Shown piece after piece: positions 1 to 7,555 of a stretch of DNA of 19,794 bases. Made by a program: the position numbers and the translations under genes. The notes beneath the pieces were generated by a model, which made no database searches, was not told the origin of the DNA, and saw only the letters and a program-made list of their open reading frames with translations. Position 1 is the first letter of the stretch. Each line of letters begins with the position of its first letter. This DNA comes from Geoglobus sp. (GTDB taxonomy: Archaea > Halobacteriota > Archaeoglobi > Archaeoglobales > Archaeoglobaceae), in the NCBI GenBank assembly GCA_027016965.1, contig JALURI010000212.1, positions 2,211 to 22,004 of the forward strand. The letters run 5' to 3'.

Positions 1-69
1 ATTATCCACGATGATGCGATCGTAGCTCTGTTTTAAGGCAGCTAAAACTTTTTTTACATTTAAATCCAC
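1..69 (-). CDS. possible 5' fragment of a gene downstream of the methyltransferase (uncertain)
   Basis: On the minus strand a GTG at 69-67 opens a frame that stays open to the window edge for 23 codons. It reads roughly V-D-L-N-V-K-K-V-L-A-A-L-K-Q-S-Y-D-R-I-I-V-D-N, a protein-like composition. It would begin 12 nt after the methyltransferase stop. No SD is visible, and an in-frame stop lies two codons upstream, so GTG is the only usable start. The opposite strand is also open from position 1 to a TAA at 34-36 and is followed by seven T residues, so a plus-strand gene ending here is an equally good reading. No family can be assigned from so little. If the minus-strand gene is real, its place next to a DNA methyltransferase would fit a partner restriction enzyme, but nothing in the residues shows that. 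Confidence 0.2.
   Translation of the reverse strand, partial: MDLNVKKVLAALKQSYDRIIVDN
49..55 (+). terminator. possible oligo-T terminator at left edge
   Basis: Seven consecutive T residues on the plus strand lie 13 nt after a TAA (34-36) that closes a frame open from position 1. Archaeal termination often uses such U-runs, so this could end a plus-strand gene entering from the left. It is a short run without a strong hairpin, and the competing minus-strand reading of the same bases weakens the call. Confidence 0.2.
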
Positions 70-81
70 GTCTCATTTCAA

Positions 82-921
82 TCATTCCACCAATAATTTT
101 CTCTGATTTATACGTGCCTCTTTTATCAACCTCTCCTTAGCAATTCTGCAGTACTTCTCATCAATCTCCACACCTATGCCCTTTCTGTTTAGCATGGCAC
201 ATGCAATGAGTGTGGTTCCACTTCCGAGGAAAGGATCTAAAACAGTATCTCCAACAAAGCTGAAGAGCTTTATGCATCTCTTTGGCAGTTCAACAGGGAA
301 TGGAGCTGGATGTCCAACTTTCTTTTTGCTCTCCCCCGAAAAAGTCCAGAGACCATTTGTCCACTCCATGAATTCATCTCTTGCAATATCATTCTCACCT
401 TTTTCGATCTTCTGCCATCTGTCCCTGTAAAAGACTATGATAACTTCAACAGGAGCTATGACATAGGGAGCGCTTGCACTCATCCAGGATCCCCAGGCTG
501 TTCTCCTTGAGATGTTGCCCTCGTTCCATATTATGGTTGAGAAGTACTTCCATCCCACCTTTCTTGCGATGCCTACAATGTCAGCATAAACACTCTGAAA
601 GCCTGCCTCATCTCTTCCTTTGCTTTTGTCAAGGGTGATATTAAGACACATTCTGCCATCAGGTTTCATCAGCTTACAGGCTTTTTTCATCCATTTTTCT
701 GTGAATTCAAGATATTTTTCGTAGGGAATGTCATCGCTGAATGAGCTGTAGTGAATGTCCACGTTGTATGGAGGGGAGGTGACAATCAGGTCGATTGAAT
801 TTTTCTCGATGAGGTTTGTTGTCAAGAAGTCGTCGTGGATTATTTTGATGTCTCTTTCGGCAGATTGGAAGAATATCTTGTCTTTTCTGATCTTCTTGGA
901 GTTCATAATTTCCGGTATCAT
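82..921 (-). CDS. DNA methyltransferase, beta class, probably N4-cytosine
   Basis: Predicted S-adenosylmethionine-dependent DNA methyltransferase of 279 aa. The catalytic motif TSPPYN lies at residues 48-53, followed by a variable middle (about 145-205, probably the target-recognition part), a motif-X-like HPAPFP, and the AdoMet-binding DPFLGSGTT at 229-237. Catalytic motif before binding motif is the beta arrangement. SPPY rather than D/NPPY favours N4-cytosine methylation, although some N6-adenine enzymes also carry SPPY. ATG 921 is chosen because a TATA-like box lies about 26 nt upstream, placing a leaderless transcript at this codon; a second in-frame ATG is at 906. No restriction endonuclease is visible inside the window, so it may be an orphan or have a partner beyond the left edge. 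It is divergent from the ribosomal cluster and probably an independent unit. The recognition sequence cannot be read from the protein. Confidence 0.9.
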   Translation of the reverse strand: MIPEIMNSKKIRKDKIFFQSAERDIKIIHDDFLTTNLIEKNSIDLIVTSPPYNVDIHYSSFSDDIPYEKYLEFTEKWMKKACKLMKPDGRMCLNITLDKSKGRDEAGFQSVYADIVGIARKVGWKYFSTIIWNEGNISRRTAWGSWMSASAPYVIAPVEVIIVFYRDRWQKIEKGENDIARDEFMEWTNGLWTFSGESKKKVGHPAPFPVELPKRCIKLFSFVGDTVLDPFLGSGTTLIACAMLNRKGIGVEIDEKYCRIAKERLIKEARINQRKLLVE

Positions 922-943
922 CCTCAGTCTTTAAATCATTCCC

Positions 944-950
944 TTATAAA
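944..950 (-). promoter_or_regulatory. TATA-like box for the methyltransferase
   Basis: The minus strand reads TTTATAA at 950-944. Its centre is about 26 nt upstream of ATG 921, the usual distance from an archaeal TATA box to the transcription start. The transcript would begin at or within a few bases of the start codon. A GAGG directly abuts the ATG with no spacer, so it is not a usable SD. Confidence 0.5.
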
Positions 951-973
951 CTTTTAATTACCTCAGGGTTCAA

Positions 974-982
974 TTTATAAAA
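974..982 (+). promoter_or_regulatory. TATA box of the ribosomal cluster
   Basis: TTTATAAAA at 974-982 is a good archaeal TATA box. Its centre is about 26 nt before ATG 1005, which predicts a leaderless or nearly leaderless mRNA for the first gene. No SD precedes 1005. No other convincing promoter was seen before 16530, so this may serve the whole translation cluster, although internal promoters inside coding sequence cannot be excluded. Confidence 0.55.
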
Positions 983-1004
983 CCAGAGAACTTGGCATTC
1001 TGGC

Positions 1005-1766
1005 ATGGAAATAGCAATTCCATCAAGTTCCCTGATAAACGAGAAGGATGAGAAGATAAAGTTCTTCAAAATAGGAATGATTGCAAGGGCATGTGCAGTT
1101 TTCAGAGTTGAGCGCATTTTCATATATCCAGATCCATCCCTCGATGAGTCGGATCTGATTAAAGAGGTTCTTGAGTATCTTGAAACTCCTCAATATTTGA
1201 GAAAATATCTTTTTCCACTTAAGAAGGGGCTAAGGTATGCTGGACTTTTACCTCCTGTGAGAATACCATCCCACAAGCCAAAAGATTTAAAAATCGGTGA
1301 GGTGAGGGAGGGCATAATCGTCAGGGTTGCTCCTGACGGCACCGTGTGGGCTGATATTGGTATGGAAGCCCTGGCCCTCTACAAAGGTAAATCAAAGGAG
1401 GGGGCCCGCGTGACCGTCAGGGTCTGTTCGAAGAAGCCGTTGGTGGTAGAAGAAGCATCTCCAGATGAATACTGGGGATATGAGGTGAAAAAAGCAGATC
1501 TTGAGGATTTGCTTGAAAGGGAGGATGCAGTAATAACTTCCCGGAAGGGTAGAGTCCCTCTACCCGATGAGATCAGGAGAAAGAATCTCCTGATATTCGG
1601 AAGCCCTACTGAAGGGGTTCAGGAAATAGCAGGAAAATATGGCTTGAGAGTTGAGAATGTGGATGTGTGGAATATGTTTCCAGATCAGGGTACTCAGACT
1701 GTGAGGCTTGAAGAAGCCGTAATAGGGAGCTTGGCATTGATGAATTACGCAAAGTGGGTGGTATGA
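1005..1766 (+). CDS. SPOUT-class RNA methyltransferase (COG2106/DUF171 type)
   Basis: Predicted RNA methyltransferase of 253 aa in the archaeal family related to Methanothermobacter MT1 and human SPOUT1/C9orf114, commonly found just upstream of L3. The C-terminus carries the signatures of the knotted AdoMet-binding fold: FGSPTEG at 198-204 and PDQGTQTVRLEEA at 226-238. The middle (about 100-150) looks like the inserted OB-like beta domain of this family. The N-terminal AIPSSSL is also typical. The likely role is base methylation of rRNA or another structured RNA; substrate and position are not shown by the sequence. ATG 1005 fits a leaderless start from the TATA box at 974-982. The stop at 1764-1766 is one base before the L3 ATG, so the gene probably shares the ribosomal transcript. 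Confidence 0.85.
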   Translation: MEIAIPSSSLINEKDEKIKFFKIGMIARACAVFRVERIFIYPDPSLDESDLIKEVLEYLETPQYLRKYLFPLKKGLRYAGLLPPVRIPSHKPKDLKIGEVREGIIVRVAPDGTVWADIGMEALALYKGKSKEGARVTVRVCSKKPLVVEEASPDEYWGYEVKKADLEDLLEREDAVITSRKGRVPLPDEIRRKNLLIFGSPTEGVQEIAGKYGLRVENVDVWNMFPDQGTQTVRLEEAVIGSLALMNYAKWVV

Positions 1767-1767
1767 G

Positions 1768-2757
1768 ATGAAGGAACACAGGCCAAGAAGGGGTTCGCTG
1801 GGATTCTCCCCCAGAAAGAGAGCATCAAGCACAGTTCCGAAGATAAGGGCTTGGCCCGTAGTCAGCGAAGCAAAAGCATTGGGTTTTGCGGGATATAAGG
1901 CTGGTATGACACATGTCGTAATGGTTGATGATAGAAAGAACTCTCCAACATACGGAGAGGAAATCGTGGTGCCTGTGACAGTTATAGAAGCACCTCCAAT
2001 GAAGGTTATGGGAATCAGGGTTTACAGAAAAACCCAGTACGGTTTGCAGATTGCAGGAGAGGTCTGGGCAGAAAATCTCGATGAAAGACTGTCAAGAAGG
2101 CTCAATCTGCCAAAGAATGGAGGAAATCCAGAGGATCTCAGGGGAATTGAGAATGTAGCTGAGATCAGGTTAATAACATACACCCAGCCCTTCCTGCTTA
2201 CTGGAGTGCCAAAAAAGGTTCCCGATGTTATGGAGCAGAAGATTGGAGGAGATGTGAATTCTGCTCTTGATTATGCAATTTCAAAACTTGGTAACGAGAT
2301 AAAAGCATCTGAGATTTTTGAAGAGGGCATTTTTGTCGATGTTCTGAGCATAACAAAGGGCAAAGGCTTTCAGGGTCCTGTTAAGAGGTGGGGAGTCATA
2401 ACCCTTAATGCAAAATATGCCAGAAGCAGCAAACACAGGAGAGTCGGAACACTTGGTCCATGGAATCCCCATCACGTCAGATGGACTGTTCCACAGGCTG
2501 GACAGATGGGATTCCATCAAAGGACGGAATATAACAAGAGGATTCTCAAAATGGGAGATAATGGAGAGGAGATAACTCCAAAGGGTGGTTTTCCACATTA
2601 CGGTGTTGTGAGAAATGATTACATTATGATCTCAGGGAGCGTACCGGGACCTGTTAAAAGACTTGTCAGGATAAGGTTTGCAATCAGGCCCCCTGTGAAA
2701 AGCTACGAAGGACTGAATATAGTGTATGTCAGCACATCATCCAAGCAGGGAAGGTGA
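1768..2757 (+). CDS. rpl3: 50S ribosomal protein L3 (uL3)
   Basis: Large-subunit protein that binds 23S rRNA near its 3' end and reaches toward the peptidyl transferase centre. At 329 aa it has the usual archaeal/eukaryotic length, longer than bacterial L3. The N-terminal RPRRGSLGFSPRKRA is the archaeal/eukaryotic L3 signature. The central TKGKGFQGPVKRWG (near residue 193) and the following HRRVGTLGPWNP form the conserved core loop. ATG 1768 follows the SPOUT gene by one base, with GGTGG shortly upstream as SD. The last codons are AGG TGA, which also form the SD of L4. It opens the S10-type part of the cluster. Confidence 0.98.
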   Translation: MKEHRPRRGSLGFSPRKRASSTVPKIRAWPVVSEAKALGFAGYKAGMTHVVMVDDRKNSPTYGEEIVVPVTVIEAPPMKVMGIRVYRKTQYGLQIAGEVWAENLDERLSRRLNLPKNGGNPEDLRGIENVAEIRLITYTQPFLLTGVPKKVPDVMEQKIGGDVNSALDYAISKLGNEIKASEIFEEGIFVDVLSITKGKGFQGPVKRWGVITLNAKYARSSKHRRVGTLGPWNPHHVRWTVPQAGQMGFHQRTEYNKRILKMGDNGEEITPKGGFPHYGVVRNDYIMISGSVPGPVKRLVRIRFAIRPPVKSYEGLNIVYVSTSSKQGR

Positions 2758-2762
2758 TATAA

Positions 2763-3518
2763 ATGAAGGCTAAGGTTTACGGTTTAAATGGGGAGATTGT
2801 TGAAGAAATAGAGCTTCCTCACGTATTCAGTGAGGAATTCAGACCTGACATAATAAGAAAGGCAGTTCATGCCATTCAGAGCCACAGAAGACAGCCATAT
2901 GGTCCAAATCCACTGGCAGGAACGAATTATGCCGCAGAAAACTGGGGTCCGGGGCATGGATATGCGAGAGTTCCAAGGCTTAAAGGTGGAAGAAGAGCAG
3001 TTATTGTTCCTCAGGCTGTTGGGGGAAGAAGGGCACATCCACCAAAGCCTCAAAAGAACTGGAGTGAAAAAATAAACAGAAAGGAGATGAAAAAAGCACT
3101 GAGATCTGCTCTGTCAGCAACTGTTGTTCCTGAAATAGTCAGACAGAGAAGCCATGTTTTTGATGGAGAATTGCCAAAGATCATTGTTGATGATTTTGAA
3201 GGACTGAAGAAAACAAAAGAGGTTATTGAGGTTCTCAAAGCAGTAGGGGTTTATGATGATGTGCTGAGAGCAGCAGAGAGAAAGAGGATCAGAGCTGGAA
3301 AGGGCAAAATGAGGGGAAGGAAGTACAAGAAAAAGAAGAGCATACTGATTGTTACATCAGGAAATTCAGATGTACTTAAAGCATCGAGAAATCTACCCGG
3401 TGTGGATGTTGTTGAGGTGAAAAATCTGAATGTGGAACTTTTAGCTCCTGGTGGGCATGCTGGAAGGCTTGTGATTTACACAAAATCGGCATTAGGCTAT
3501 CTGGGGGAGTGGTTATGA
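2763..3518 (+). CDS. rpl4: 50S ribosomal protein L4 (uL4)
   Basis: Large-subunit assembly protein of 251 aa that lines the peptide exit tunnel. The long glycine/arginine-rich extension at about residues 45-97 (with GPGHGYARVPR and GGRRAHPPK) is the loop that enters the tunnel wall. The C-terminal half is the alpha/beta RNA-binding domain with a basic stretch near 180-195. The SD AGGTGAT overlaps the L3 stop and sits five bases before ATG 2763. The stop codon overlaps the L23 start (ATGA), so translation of the two is probably coupled. Confidence 0.98.
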   Translation: MKAKVYGLNGEIVEEIELPHVFSEEFRPDIIRKAVHAIQSHRRQPYGPNPLAGTNYAAENWGPGHGYARVPRLKGGRRAVIVPQAVGGRRAHPPKPQKNWSEKINRKEMKKALRSALSATVVPEIVRQRSHVFDGELPKIIVDDFEGLKKTKEVIEVLKAVGVYDDVLRAAERKRIRAGKGKMRGRKYKKKKSILIVTSGNSDVLKASRNLPGVDVVEVKNLNVELLAPGGHAGRLVIYTKSALGYLGEWL

Positions 3519-3760
3519 TACTGAAGGCATTCCTTGTAACTGAAAAGACAACAATACTCCTTGAGAAAAACGTCCTGACAGCCATAGTGGATATGAGGGC
3601 TAACAAGAAGCAGATTGCAAAGGAAATCGAGAAGAGGTTTGGTGTTGAGGTTGAAAAGGTTAACACTCTGATAACCCCAAAGGGAGAGAAGAAAGCATAC
3701 ATCAAGCTGAAGCCTGATTACAATGCTGAGGAAATTCTGTCAGATCTGGGTGTGTTCTGA
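3515..3760 (+). CDS. rpl23: 50S ribosomal protein L23 (uL23)
   Basis: Protein of 81 aa located at the tunnel exit, where it docks signal recognition particle and other nascent-chain factors. The sequence from MILKAFLVTEK through the basic MRANKKQIAKEIEKRFG to the terminal LSDLGVF is the short archaeal L23 form. A GTG at 3509 is in frame, but ATG 3515 is preferred: it overlaps the L4 stop as ATGA and has GGGGGAG at 3503-3508 as SD at proper spacing. Confidence 0.96.
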   Translation: MILKAFLVTEKTTILLEKNVLTAIVDMRANKKQIAKEIEKRFGVEVEKVNTLITPKGEKKAYIKLKPDYNAEEILSDLGVF

Positions 3761-3770
3761 GGTGGTGTAA

Positions 3771-4484
3771 ATGGGTAAGAGAATAATCTCACAAAACAGG
3801 GGGAAAGGAACCCCAACATACAGGGCTCCATCTCACAAATACAGGACAGATGCAAAACTGCCGAGGTTTAGAGATGAGGGTGTTGAAGCAAGAATAGAGG
3901 ATGTAGTCCATGATCCTGCAAGAAATGGACCGGTATTTATTGTCAGATTCTCTGATGGCAGGAAGGACTACGTTCTTGCAGTTGAAGGCAAGGGCACCGG
4001 AGACACGATAAAGGCTGGAGAGAATGTGGAGATTGATGTTGGAAACATCACATATCTGAAAAACATTCCTGAAGGTACCCCTGTCTGCAATATTGAGCTT
4101 GTGCCGGGAGATGGAGGAAAGCTTGCGAGGGCAAGCGGAACCTATGCGTTTGTTGTTGCCCATGAAGAGGATAGAGTTCTGGTTCAGCTTCCATCAGGCA
4201 GTATGAGATGGTTCCATCCTAATTGCAGAGCGATGATTGGGGTGGTTGCTGGAGCTGGAAGAGCTGATAAGCCATTCATAAAGGCTGGAAAGAAGTTCTA
4301 CAAGATGAAGAGCAAGGCTGCAAAGTGGCCAAGAGTTAGAGGTGTTGCAATGAACGCAGTCGACCATCCATTTGGTGGTGGAAAGCACCAGCACGTTGGA
4401 AAACCAAAGACTGTAAACAGAAACGCACCCCCTGGCAGGAAAGTTGGTAGCATTGCAGCAAGAAGAACTGGAGTGAGGCGATAG
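3771..4484 (+). CDS. rpl2: 50S ribosomal protein L2 (uL2)
   Basis: Core large-subunit protein of 237 aa, needed for subunit association and peptidyl transferase centre structure. The central beta domains (about 35-150) are followed by the hallmark C-terminal segment [20 protein letters not shown], then the basic [16 protein letters not shown] tail. GAGGTGGTG lies between the L23 stop and ATG 3771 as SD. The gene ends with TAG at 4482-4484, two bases before the S19 ATG. Length and motifs are normal for archaea. Confidence 0.98.
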   Translation: MGKRIISQNRGKGTPTYRAPSHKYRTDAKLPRFRDEGVEARIEDVVHDPARNGPVFIVRFSDGRKDYVLAVEGKGTGDTIKAGENVEIDVGNITYLKNIPEGTPVCNIELVPGDGGKLARASGTYAFVVAHEEDRVLVQLPSGSMRWFHPNCRAMIGVVAGAGRADKPFIKAGKKFYKMKSKAAKWPRVRGVAMNAVDHPFGGGKHQHVGKPKTVNRNAPPGRKVGSIAARRTGVRR

Positions 4485-4486
4485 TT

Positions 4487-4888
4487 ATGGCGATGAAGGG
4501 TAAGGTAATCAGGCCCAAGGAATTTAGATATCGCGGTTACACACTTGAAGAACTCAAGAAGATACCCCTTGATAGGTTTGCTGAATTATTGCCTGCAAGG
4601 GAGAGAAGAAAAATAAAAAGAGGCTTTACAGAGCAGGAAGAGAAGTTTCTGAGGAGATTGAGAAAGAAAGGCACCGCAAGAACCCATTGCAGAGACATGA
4701 TAGTTCTGCCTGAGATGGTTGGAAAGGTGATCTATATCCACAACGGCAAGGAGTTTGTCAGAATTGAGGTAAAGCCTGAGATGATAGGACACAGACTCGG
4801 AGAGCTTGCTCAAACAAGGAGATTTGAGAAACACTCTGGTCCTGGTGTTGGTGCTACGAGAAGCAGCAAGTTTGTACCTCTGAAGTGA
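4487..4888 (+). CDS. rps19: 30S ribosomal protein S19 (uS19)
   Basis: Small-subunit head protein of 133 aa with the archaeal N-terminal extension ([22 protein letters not shown]). The core follows with [20 protein letters not shown] and the C-terminal [11 protein letters not shown]...[14 protein letters not shown]. It contacts 16S rRNA helices with S13 in the head. GAGGCGAT at 4475-4482 serves as SD (one mismatch), four bases before ATG 4487; ATG 4493 is an in-frame alternative. It sits between L2 and L22, as usual for the S10 operon. Confidence 0.97.
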   Translation: MAMKGKVIRPKEFRYRGYTLEELKKIPLDRFAELLPARERRKIKRGFTEQEEKFLRRLRKKGTARTHCRDMIVLPEMVGKVIYIHNGKEFVRIEVKPEMIGHRLGELAQTRRFEKHSGPGVGATRSSKFVPLK

Positions 4889-4893
4889 TGCCT

Positions 4894-5355
4894 ATGGGGA
4901 GGGTAAATTACGCTTACAAACCAAAGGATGAGTTGAATGCAGCCAAGGCTATGGGATATGAAATGGACATAAGCTTCAAGGACGCTGTTGAGATATGCAG
5001 AGCTCTGAAAGGAAAGAAGATAGATGACGCAATTGCATACCTTGAGGATGTAATTGCCATTAAAAAACCTGTGCCGTTCAGGAACCACAAGAAGAAAGTT
5101 GCTCACAAGAAAGGGCTTGAGAAGTGGTATGCCGGGAGATATCCCGTAAAGGCATCAAAGGGGATTCTGAAAGTTCTGAAAAGTTTGAAAGCCAACGCAG
5201 AATACAAGGGACTTGAAGTCAACAGGCTGATAATCACTCATGCTCAGGCAAAGAAAGGCAGAGTGATCAAAAGATACATGCCGAGAGCTTATGGAAGGGC
5301 AACTCCAAAATTCAAGGTCCTGACAACAGTTGAGTTTGTTGCAGAGGTGCGTTAA
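4894..5355 (+). CDS. rpl22: 50S ribosomal protein L22 (uL22)
   Basis: Large-subunit protein whose beta hairpin reaches into the exit tunnel. From ATG 4894 it has 153 aa and begins MGRVNYAYKP, close to the usual archaeal N-terminus. GTG 4885 and ATG 4888 are also in frame. ATG 4894 is preferred because AAGTGAT at 4883-4889 then lies at a normal SD distance, whereas it overlaps the earlier candidates. The C-terminal KRYMPRAYGRATP is the conserved hairpin motif. The gene ends directly before S3 ATG with no spacer. Confidence 0.96.
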   Translation: MGRVNYAYKPKDELNAAKAMGYEMDISFKDAVEICRALKGKKIDDAIAYLEDVIAIKKPVPFRNHKKKVAHKKGLEKWYAGRYPVKASKGILKVLKSLKANAEYKGLEVNRLIITHAQAKKGRVIKRYMPRAYGRATPKFKVLTTVEFVAEVR

Positions 5356-6027
5356 ATGGCGGTGGAAAGAAAGTTTGTTGAGGAGAGAGTTAGAAAGCTC
5401 AGGGTCAAGGAATGGGTGGTTGATGAGGTCAGAAACGCTGGATTTGGTGGGATAGACATAGTCAGAACCCCTCTCGGCACTCAGGTTACACTGTTTGTTG
5501 AAAGGCCGGGACTTGTGATTGGAAGAGGGGGGAGGAGGATAAAGAAGCTCACGGACAGGCTAAGGGATTTTGGTCTCGATAATCCACAGGTTGCGGTTGA
5601 TGAGATTGAAAAACCAGAATTCAATGCCCAGCTCATGGCATCTCTGCTTGCAAGAGCCCTTGAGAGAGGATGGTACTTCAGAAAAGCTGGTTACAGGTTC
5701 CTTTACAGAATAATGGAAGCAGGGGCAAAGGGGTGTGAGATTGAGATAAGCGGAAAGCTCACAAGCGAGAGAGCAAGAACTGAGAAATTTGTTGCAGGAA
5801 CAATTGTTCATACAGGAGAGCCTGCTGAGAGCATGGTAAATGAAGGATTTGATATTGCAATCAAAAAGCTTGGAGTTTATGGAGTTAAGGTCAGAGTCAT
5901 TCCTCCAGATGCAGAACTGCCTGATGAGATTCACGTCAGGGATGTGAAGCTTGAGAAGGAAGAGGAGAAGGCTGAGACACAGGAGGTGGATGAAGGTGAG
6001 AATGGAGGAGATCAGGGAAATGAGTAG
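5356..6027 (+). CDS. rps3: 30S ribosomal protein S3 (uS3)
   Basis: Small-subunit protein of 223 aa at the mRNA entry channel. It has an N-terminal KH domain (about 17-90) with the GRGG loop at residues 56-59 in VIGRGGRRIKK, followed by the C-terminal S3 domain ending near residue 190. The last 25 or so residues are highly acidic (repeated E and D, then GGDQGNE), as in several archaeal S3 proteins. GAGGTG at 5344-5349, inside the L22 3' end, is the SD. The 3' end overlaps L29 by 26 nt. Confidence 0.98.
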   Translation: MAVERKFVEERVRKLRVKEWVVDEVRNAGFGGIDIVRTPLGTQVTLFVERPGLVIGRGGRRIKKLTDRLRDFGLDNPQVAVDEIEKPEFNAQLMASLLARALERGWYFRKAGYRFLYRIMEAGAKGCEIEISGKLTSERARTEKFVAGTIVHTGEPAESMVNEGFDIAIKKLGVYGVKVRVIPPDAELPDEIHVRDVKLEKEEEKAETQEVDEGENGGDQGNE

Positions 6028-6193
6028 GGAGGAGAAGTTAAAAAAATTGACAGAGCTGGAAAACGAACTGCTGAGGCTGAGAACAATGGTGAGGAGCGGA
6101 GGAGCCTTGGAGAATCCAGGGATACTGAGAGCTGTAAGAAAAGACATAGCAAGAATAAAGCTCTCGCTAAGAGAAGAAGGCTACAGAGCATAA
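6002..6193 (+). CDS. rpl29: 50S ribosomal protein L29 (uL29)
   Basis: Small two-helix protein (63 aa) at the tunnel exit next to L23. ATG 6002 gives MEEIREMSREEKLKKL, which matches the family N-terminus EIREMS; ENPGILRAVRKDIARIK forms the second helix. Longer in-frame starts at 5951 and 5990 would add arginine-rich residues that are only the S3 tail read in another frame. ATG 6020, with GGAGGAGAT six bases upstream, is a shorter alternative. The 26-nt overlap with S3 suggests coupled translation. Confidence 0.93.
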   Translation: MEEIREMSREEKLKKLTELENELLRLRTMVRSGGALENPGILRAVRKDIARIKLSLREEGYRA

Positions 6194-6195
6194 AG

Positions 6196-6468
6196 GTGCT
6201 TGCGAGAGACTGGGTAGGGCTGATGATTGAGGTGACTGAAAGTCCAAATCCGAGTGAAAGAGGTCTGAAGGGTATGGTGGTTGATGAGACGATGAAAACT
6301 CTGAAGATTGAGACTGAGAAGGGAATAAGGACAGTTGCAAAGAACAAGAGGGTGTTTGAGGTAGAGATAGAGGGTGAGAGATTCAGGGTTAGTGGTGATC
6401 TTATCATCTTCAGACCAGAGGAGAGGATAATGAGAGGTTTGATGATGGCAAGCAGAATTAAAGGGTGA
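6196..6468 (+). CDS. rnp1: RNase P protein component 1 (Rpp29/Pop4)
   Basis: Protein subunit of archaeal RNase P, which with the catalytic RNA removes 5' leaders from pre-tRNA. The 90 aa fold as an Sm-like barrel. [23 protein letters not shown] and [16 protein letters not shown] follow the family consensus, and the C-terminus has [17 protein letters not shown]. The start is GTG 6196, two bases after the L29 stop, without an SD. The frame is open upstream and reads [12 protein letters not shown], resembling the A. fulgidus N-terminus as I recall it, but no ATG, GTG or TTG occurs there back to the S3 stop. Position between L29 and S17 is standard for Euryarchaeota; the eIF1-like gene found there in some relatives is absent. 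Confidence 0.94.
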   Translation: MLARDWVGLMIEVTESPNPSERGLKGMVVDETMKTLKIETEKGIRTVAKNKRVFEVEIEGERFRVSGDLIIFRPEERIMRGLMMASRIKG

Positions 6469-6473
6469 TGCTG

Positions 6474-6797
6474 ATGCGAGATATTGGAATTAACGTCAAA
6501 GCACCTGAGAAGGAGTGTCAGGATAAAAACTGCCCCTTCCATGGAGGAATGTCTGTAAGGGGTCAGATATTCAGGGGCAGAGTAGTCAAGACATATGAGA
6601 AGTCAGCCGTAATTGAGAGAGAGCTGATAAGGTATGTACCGAAATATGAGAGATATCTGAAGAAGAGGAGCAAGATGCATGCACACAATCCTCCATGCAT
6701 TGATGCTAAGCCTGGTGATGTTGTAACAATAGCTGAGTGCAGACCTATAAGCAAGACAAAGAGCTTTGTTATAGTTGAGAGGGTGGTGGAAGAATGA
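6474..6797 (+). CDS. rps17: 30S ribosomal protein S17 (uS17)
   Basis: 16S rRNA-binding protein of 107 aa with an OB fold and the archaeal N-terminal extension [15 protein letters not shown]. It carries C15, C20 and H23 in an [11 protein letters not shown] segment and ends in [12 protein letters not shown] 6465 and ATG 6468 are in frame upstream, but ATG 6474 gives the family N-terminus and has GGTGAT at 6464-6469 four bases before it. The upstream stop of Rpp29 lies inside that SD. The gene overlaps L14 by four bases (ATGA). Confidence 0.96.
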   Translation: MRDIGINVKAPEKECQDKNCPFHGGMSVRGQIFRGRVVKTYEKSAVIERELIRYVPKYERYLKKRSKMHAHNPPCIDAKPGDVVTIAECRPISKTKSFVIVERVVEE

Positions 6798-7192
6798 GGG
6801 CTAAAAAAGCAAGAATCCCCAGAGGATTGCCAACTGGTGCAAGACTGATATGTACGGATAACACAGGAGCGAGGGAGCTTGAAATAATAGCAGTAAGAGG
6901 ATATAAGGGAGTCAGGAGGAGATACCCATCTGCAGGGATAGGTGACATAGTTGTAGTCAGCGTTAAGAAAGGTAGCCCGGACATAAGGAAGCAGATTCAA
7001 TATGCTGTAATTGTAAGGCAGAGGAAGGAGTACCGAAGACCAGATGGAACGAGGGTGAGATTTGACGATAATGCGGCTGTTATAACAGATCCAAATGGAA
7101 ATCCAAAGGGCAGTGAGATAAGAGGGCCTGTTGCGAGAGAAGCTGCTGAGAGATTCAGCAAGATTGGTTCAATCGCGACGATAATTGTGTGA
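6794..7192 (+). CDS. rpl14: 50S ribosomal protein L14 (uL14)
   Basis: Large-subunit protein of 132 aa at the subunit interface, forming bridges with 16S rRNA. The conserved [24 protein letters not shown] and [14 protein letters not shown] define the beta barrel, and [27 protein letters not shown] is the signature region. ATG 6794 overlaps the S17 stop, with GGTGGTGGA as SD. Nothing unusual is seen in length or sequence. Confidence 0.98.
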   Translation: MRAKKARIPRGLPTGARLICTDNTGARELEIIAVRGYKGVRRRYPSAGIGDIVVVSVKKGSPDIRKQIQYAVIVRQRKEYRRPDGTRVRFDDNAAVITDPNGNPKGSEIRGPVAREAAERFSKIGSIATIIV

Positions 7193-7202
7193 GGTGGATG
7201 TT

Positions 7203-7550
7203 ATGTCGAAACAGCCAAGAAAGCAGAGAAAGAAGATATATGAAGCAAAACTTCATCAGAGGCACAGATTTATCCACGCAACTCTCTCAAAGGACCTGAG
7301 AGAGAAATACGGAAAGAGAGCGATAAGAGTCAGAAAGGGAGACAAGGTGAAGGTGATGAGGGGAAGCTTTGCAGGCCATACAGGCAAGGTTCTTGAGGTT
7401 GACATGAAGAAGCTCAGAATTTATGTTGATGGTGTTACTGTCAAGAAAGCCAATGGAGAAGAAGTAGCAAGACCGGTTCACCCCTCAAATGTCATGATTG
7501 TTGAGCTCGGTGAAGAGGATAGTGTTAGGGAGAAAACACTCAAGAGGTGA
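7203..7550 (+). CDS. rpl24: 50S ribosomal protein L24 (uL24)
   Basis: Assembly-initiator protein of 115 aa that binds 23S rRNA. The N-terminal [17 protein letters not shown] is the archaeal/eukaryotic L26e-like extension. The KOW motif lies in [21 protein letters not shown] (residues about 48-68). ATG 7203 is chosen because GAGGTGGAT at 7191-7199 is correctly spaced and the product starts [11 protein letters not shown]; an upstream GTG at 7185 would read through the end of L14. The final AGG TGA is part of the SD for S4e. Confidence 0.97.
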   Translation: MSKQPRKQRKKIYEAKLHQRHRFIHATLSKDLREKYGKRAIRVRKGDKVKVMRGSFAGHTGKVLEVDMKKLRIYVDGVTVKKANGEEVARPVHPSNVMIVELGEEDSVREKTLKR

Positions 7551-7551
7551 T
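7544..7551 (+). promoter_or_regulatory. SD deciding the TTG start of S4e
   Basis: AGAGGTGAT-like bases here are complementary to the archaeal 16S rRNA 3' end and sit four bases before TTG 7556. The in-frame GTG at 7547 is within this site and cannot be its target. The TGA of L24 is the TGA within the site. Confidence 0.6.
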
Positions 7552-7555
7552 TGAT

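Noticed and set aside
5951..6001. N-terminal extension of L29 beginning with an arginine-rich run
   Set aside because: These residues come from the acidic tail codons of S3 read in another frame. The family N-terminus begins at ATG 6002.
5560..6147. A 195-codon minus-strand open frame across S3 and L29
   Set aside because: It lies opposite two clearly conserved ribosomal genes, has a shadow-like composition rich in S, L and F, and has no start context or recognisable motif. Other antisense frames in the cluster were dismissed for the same reasons.
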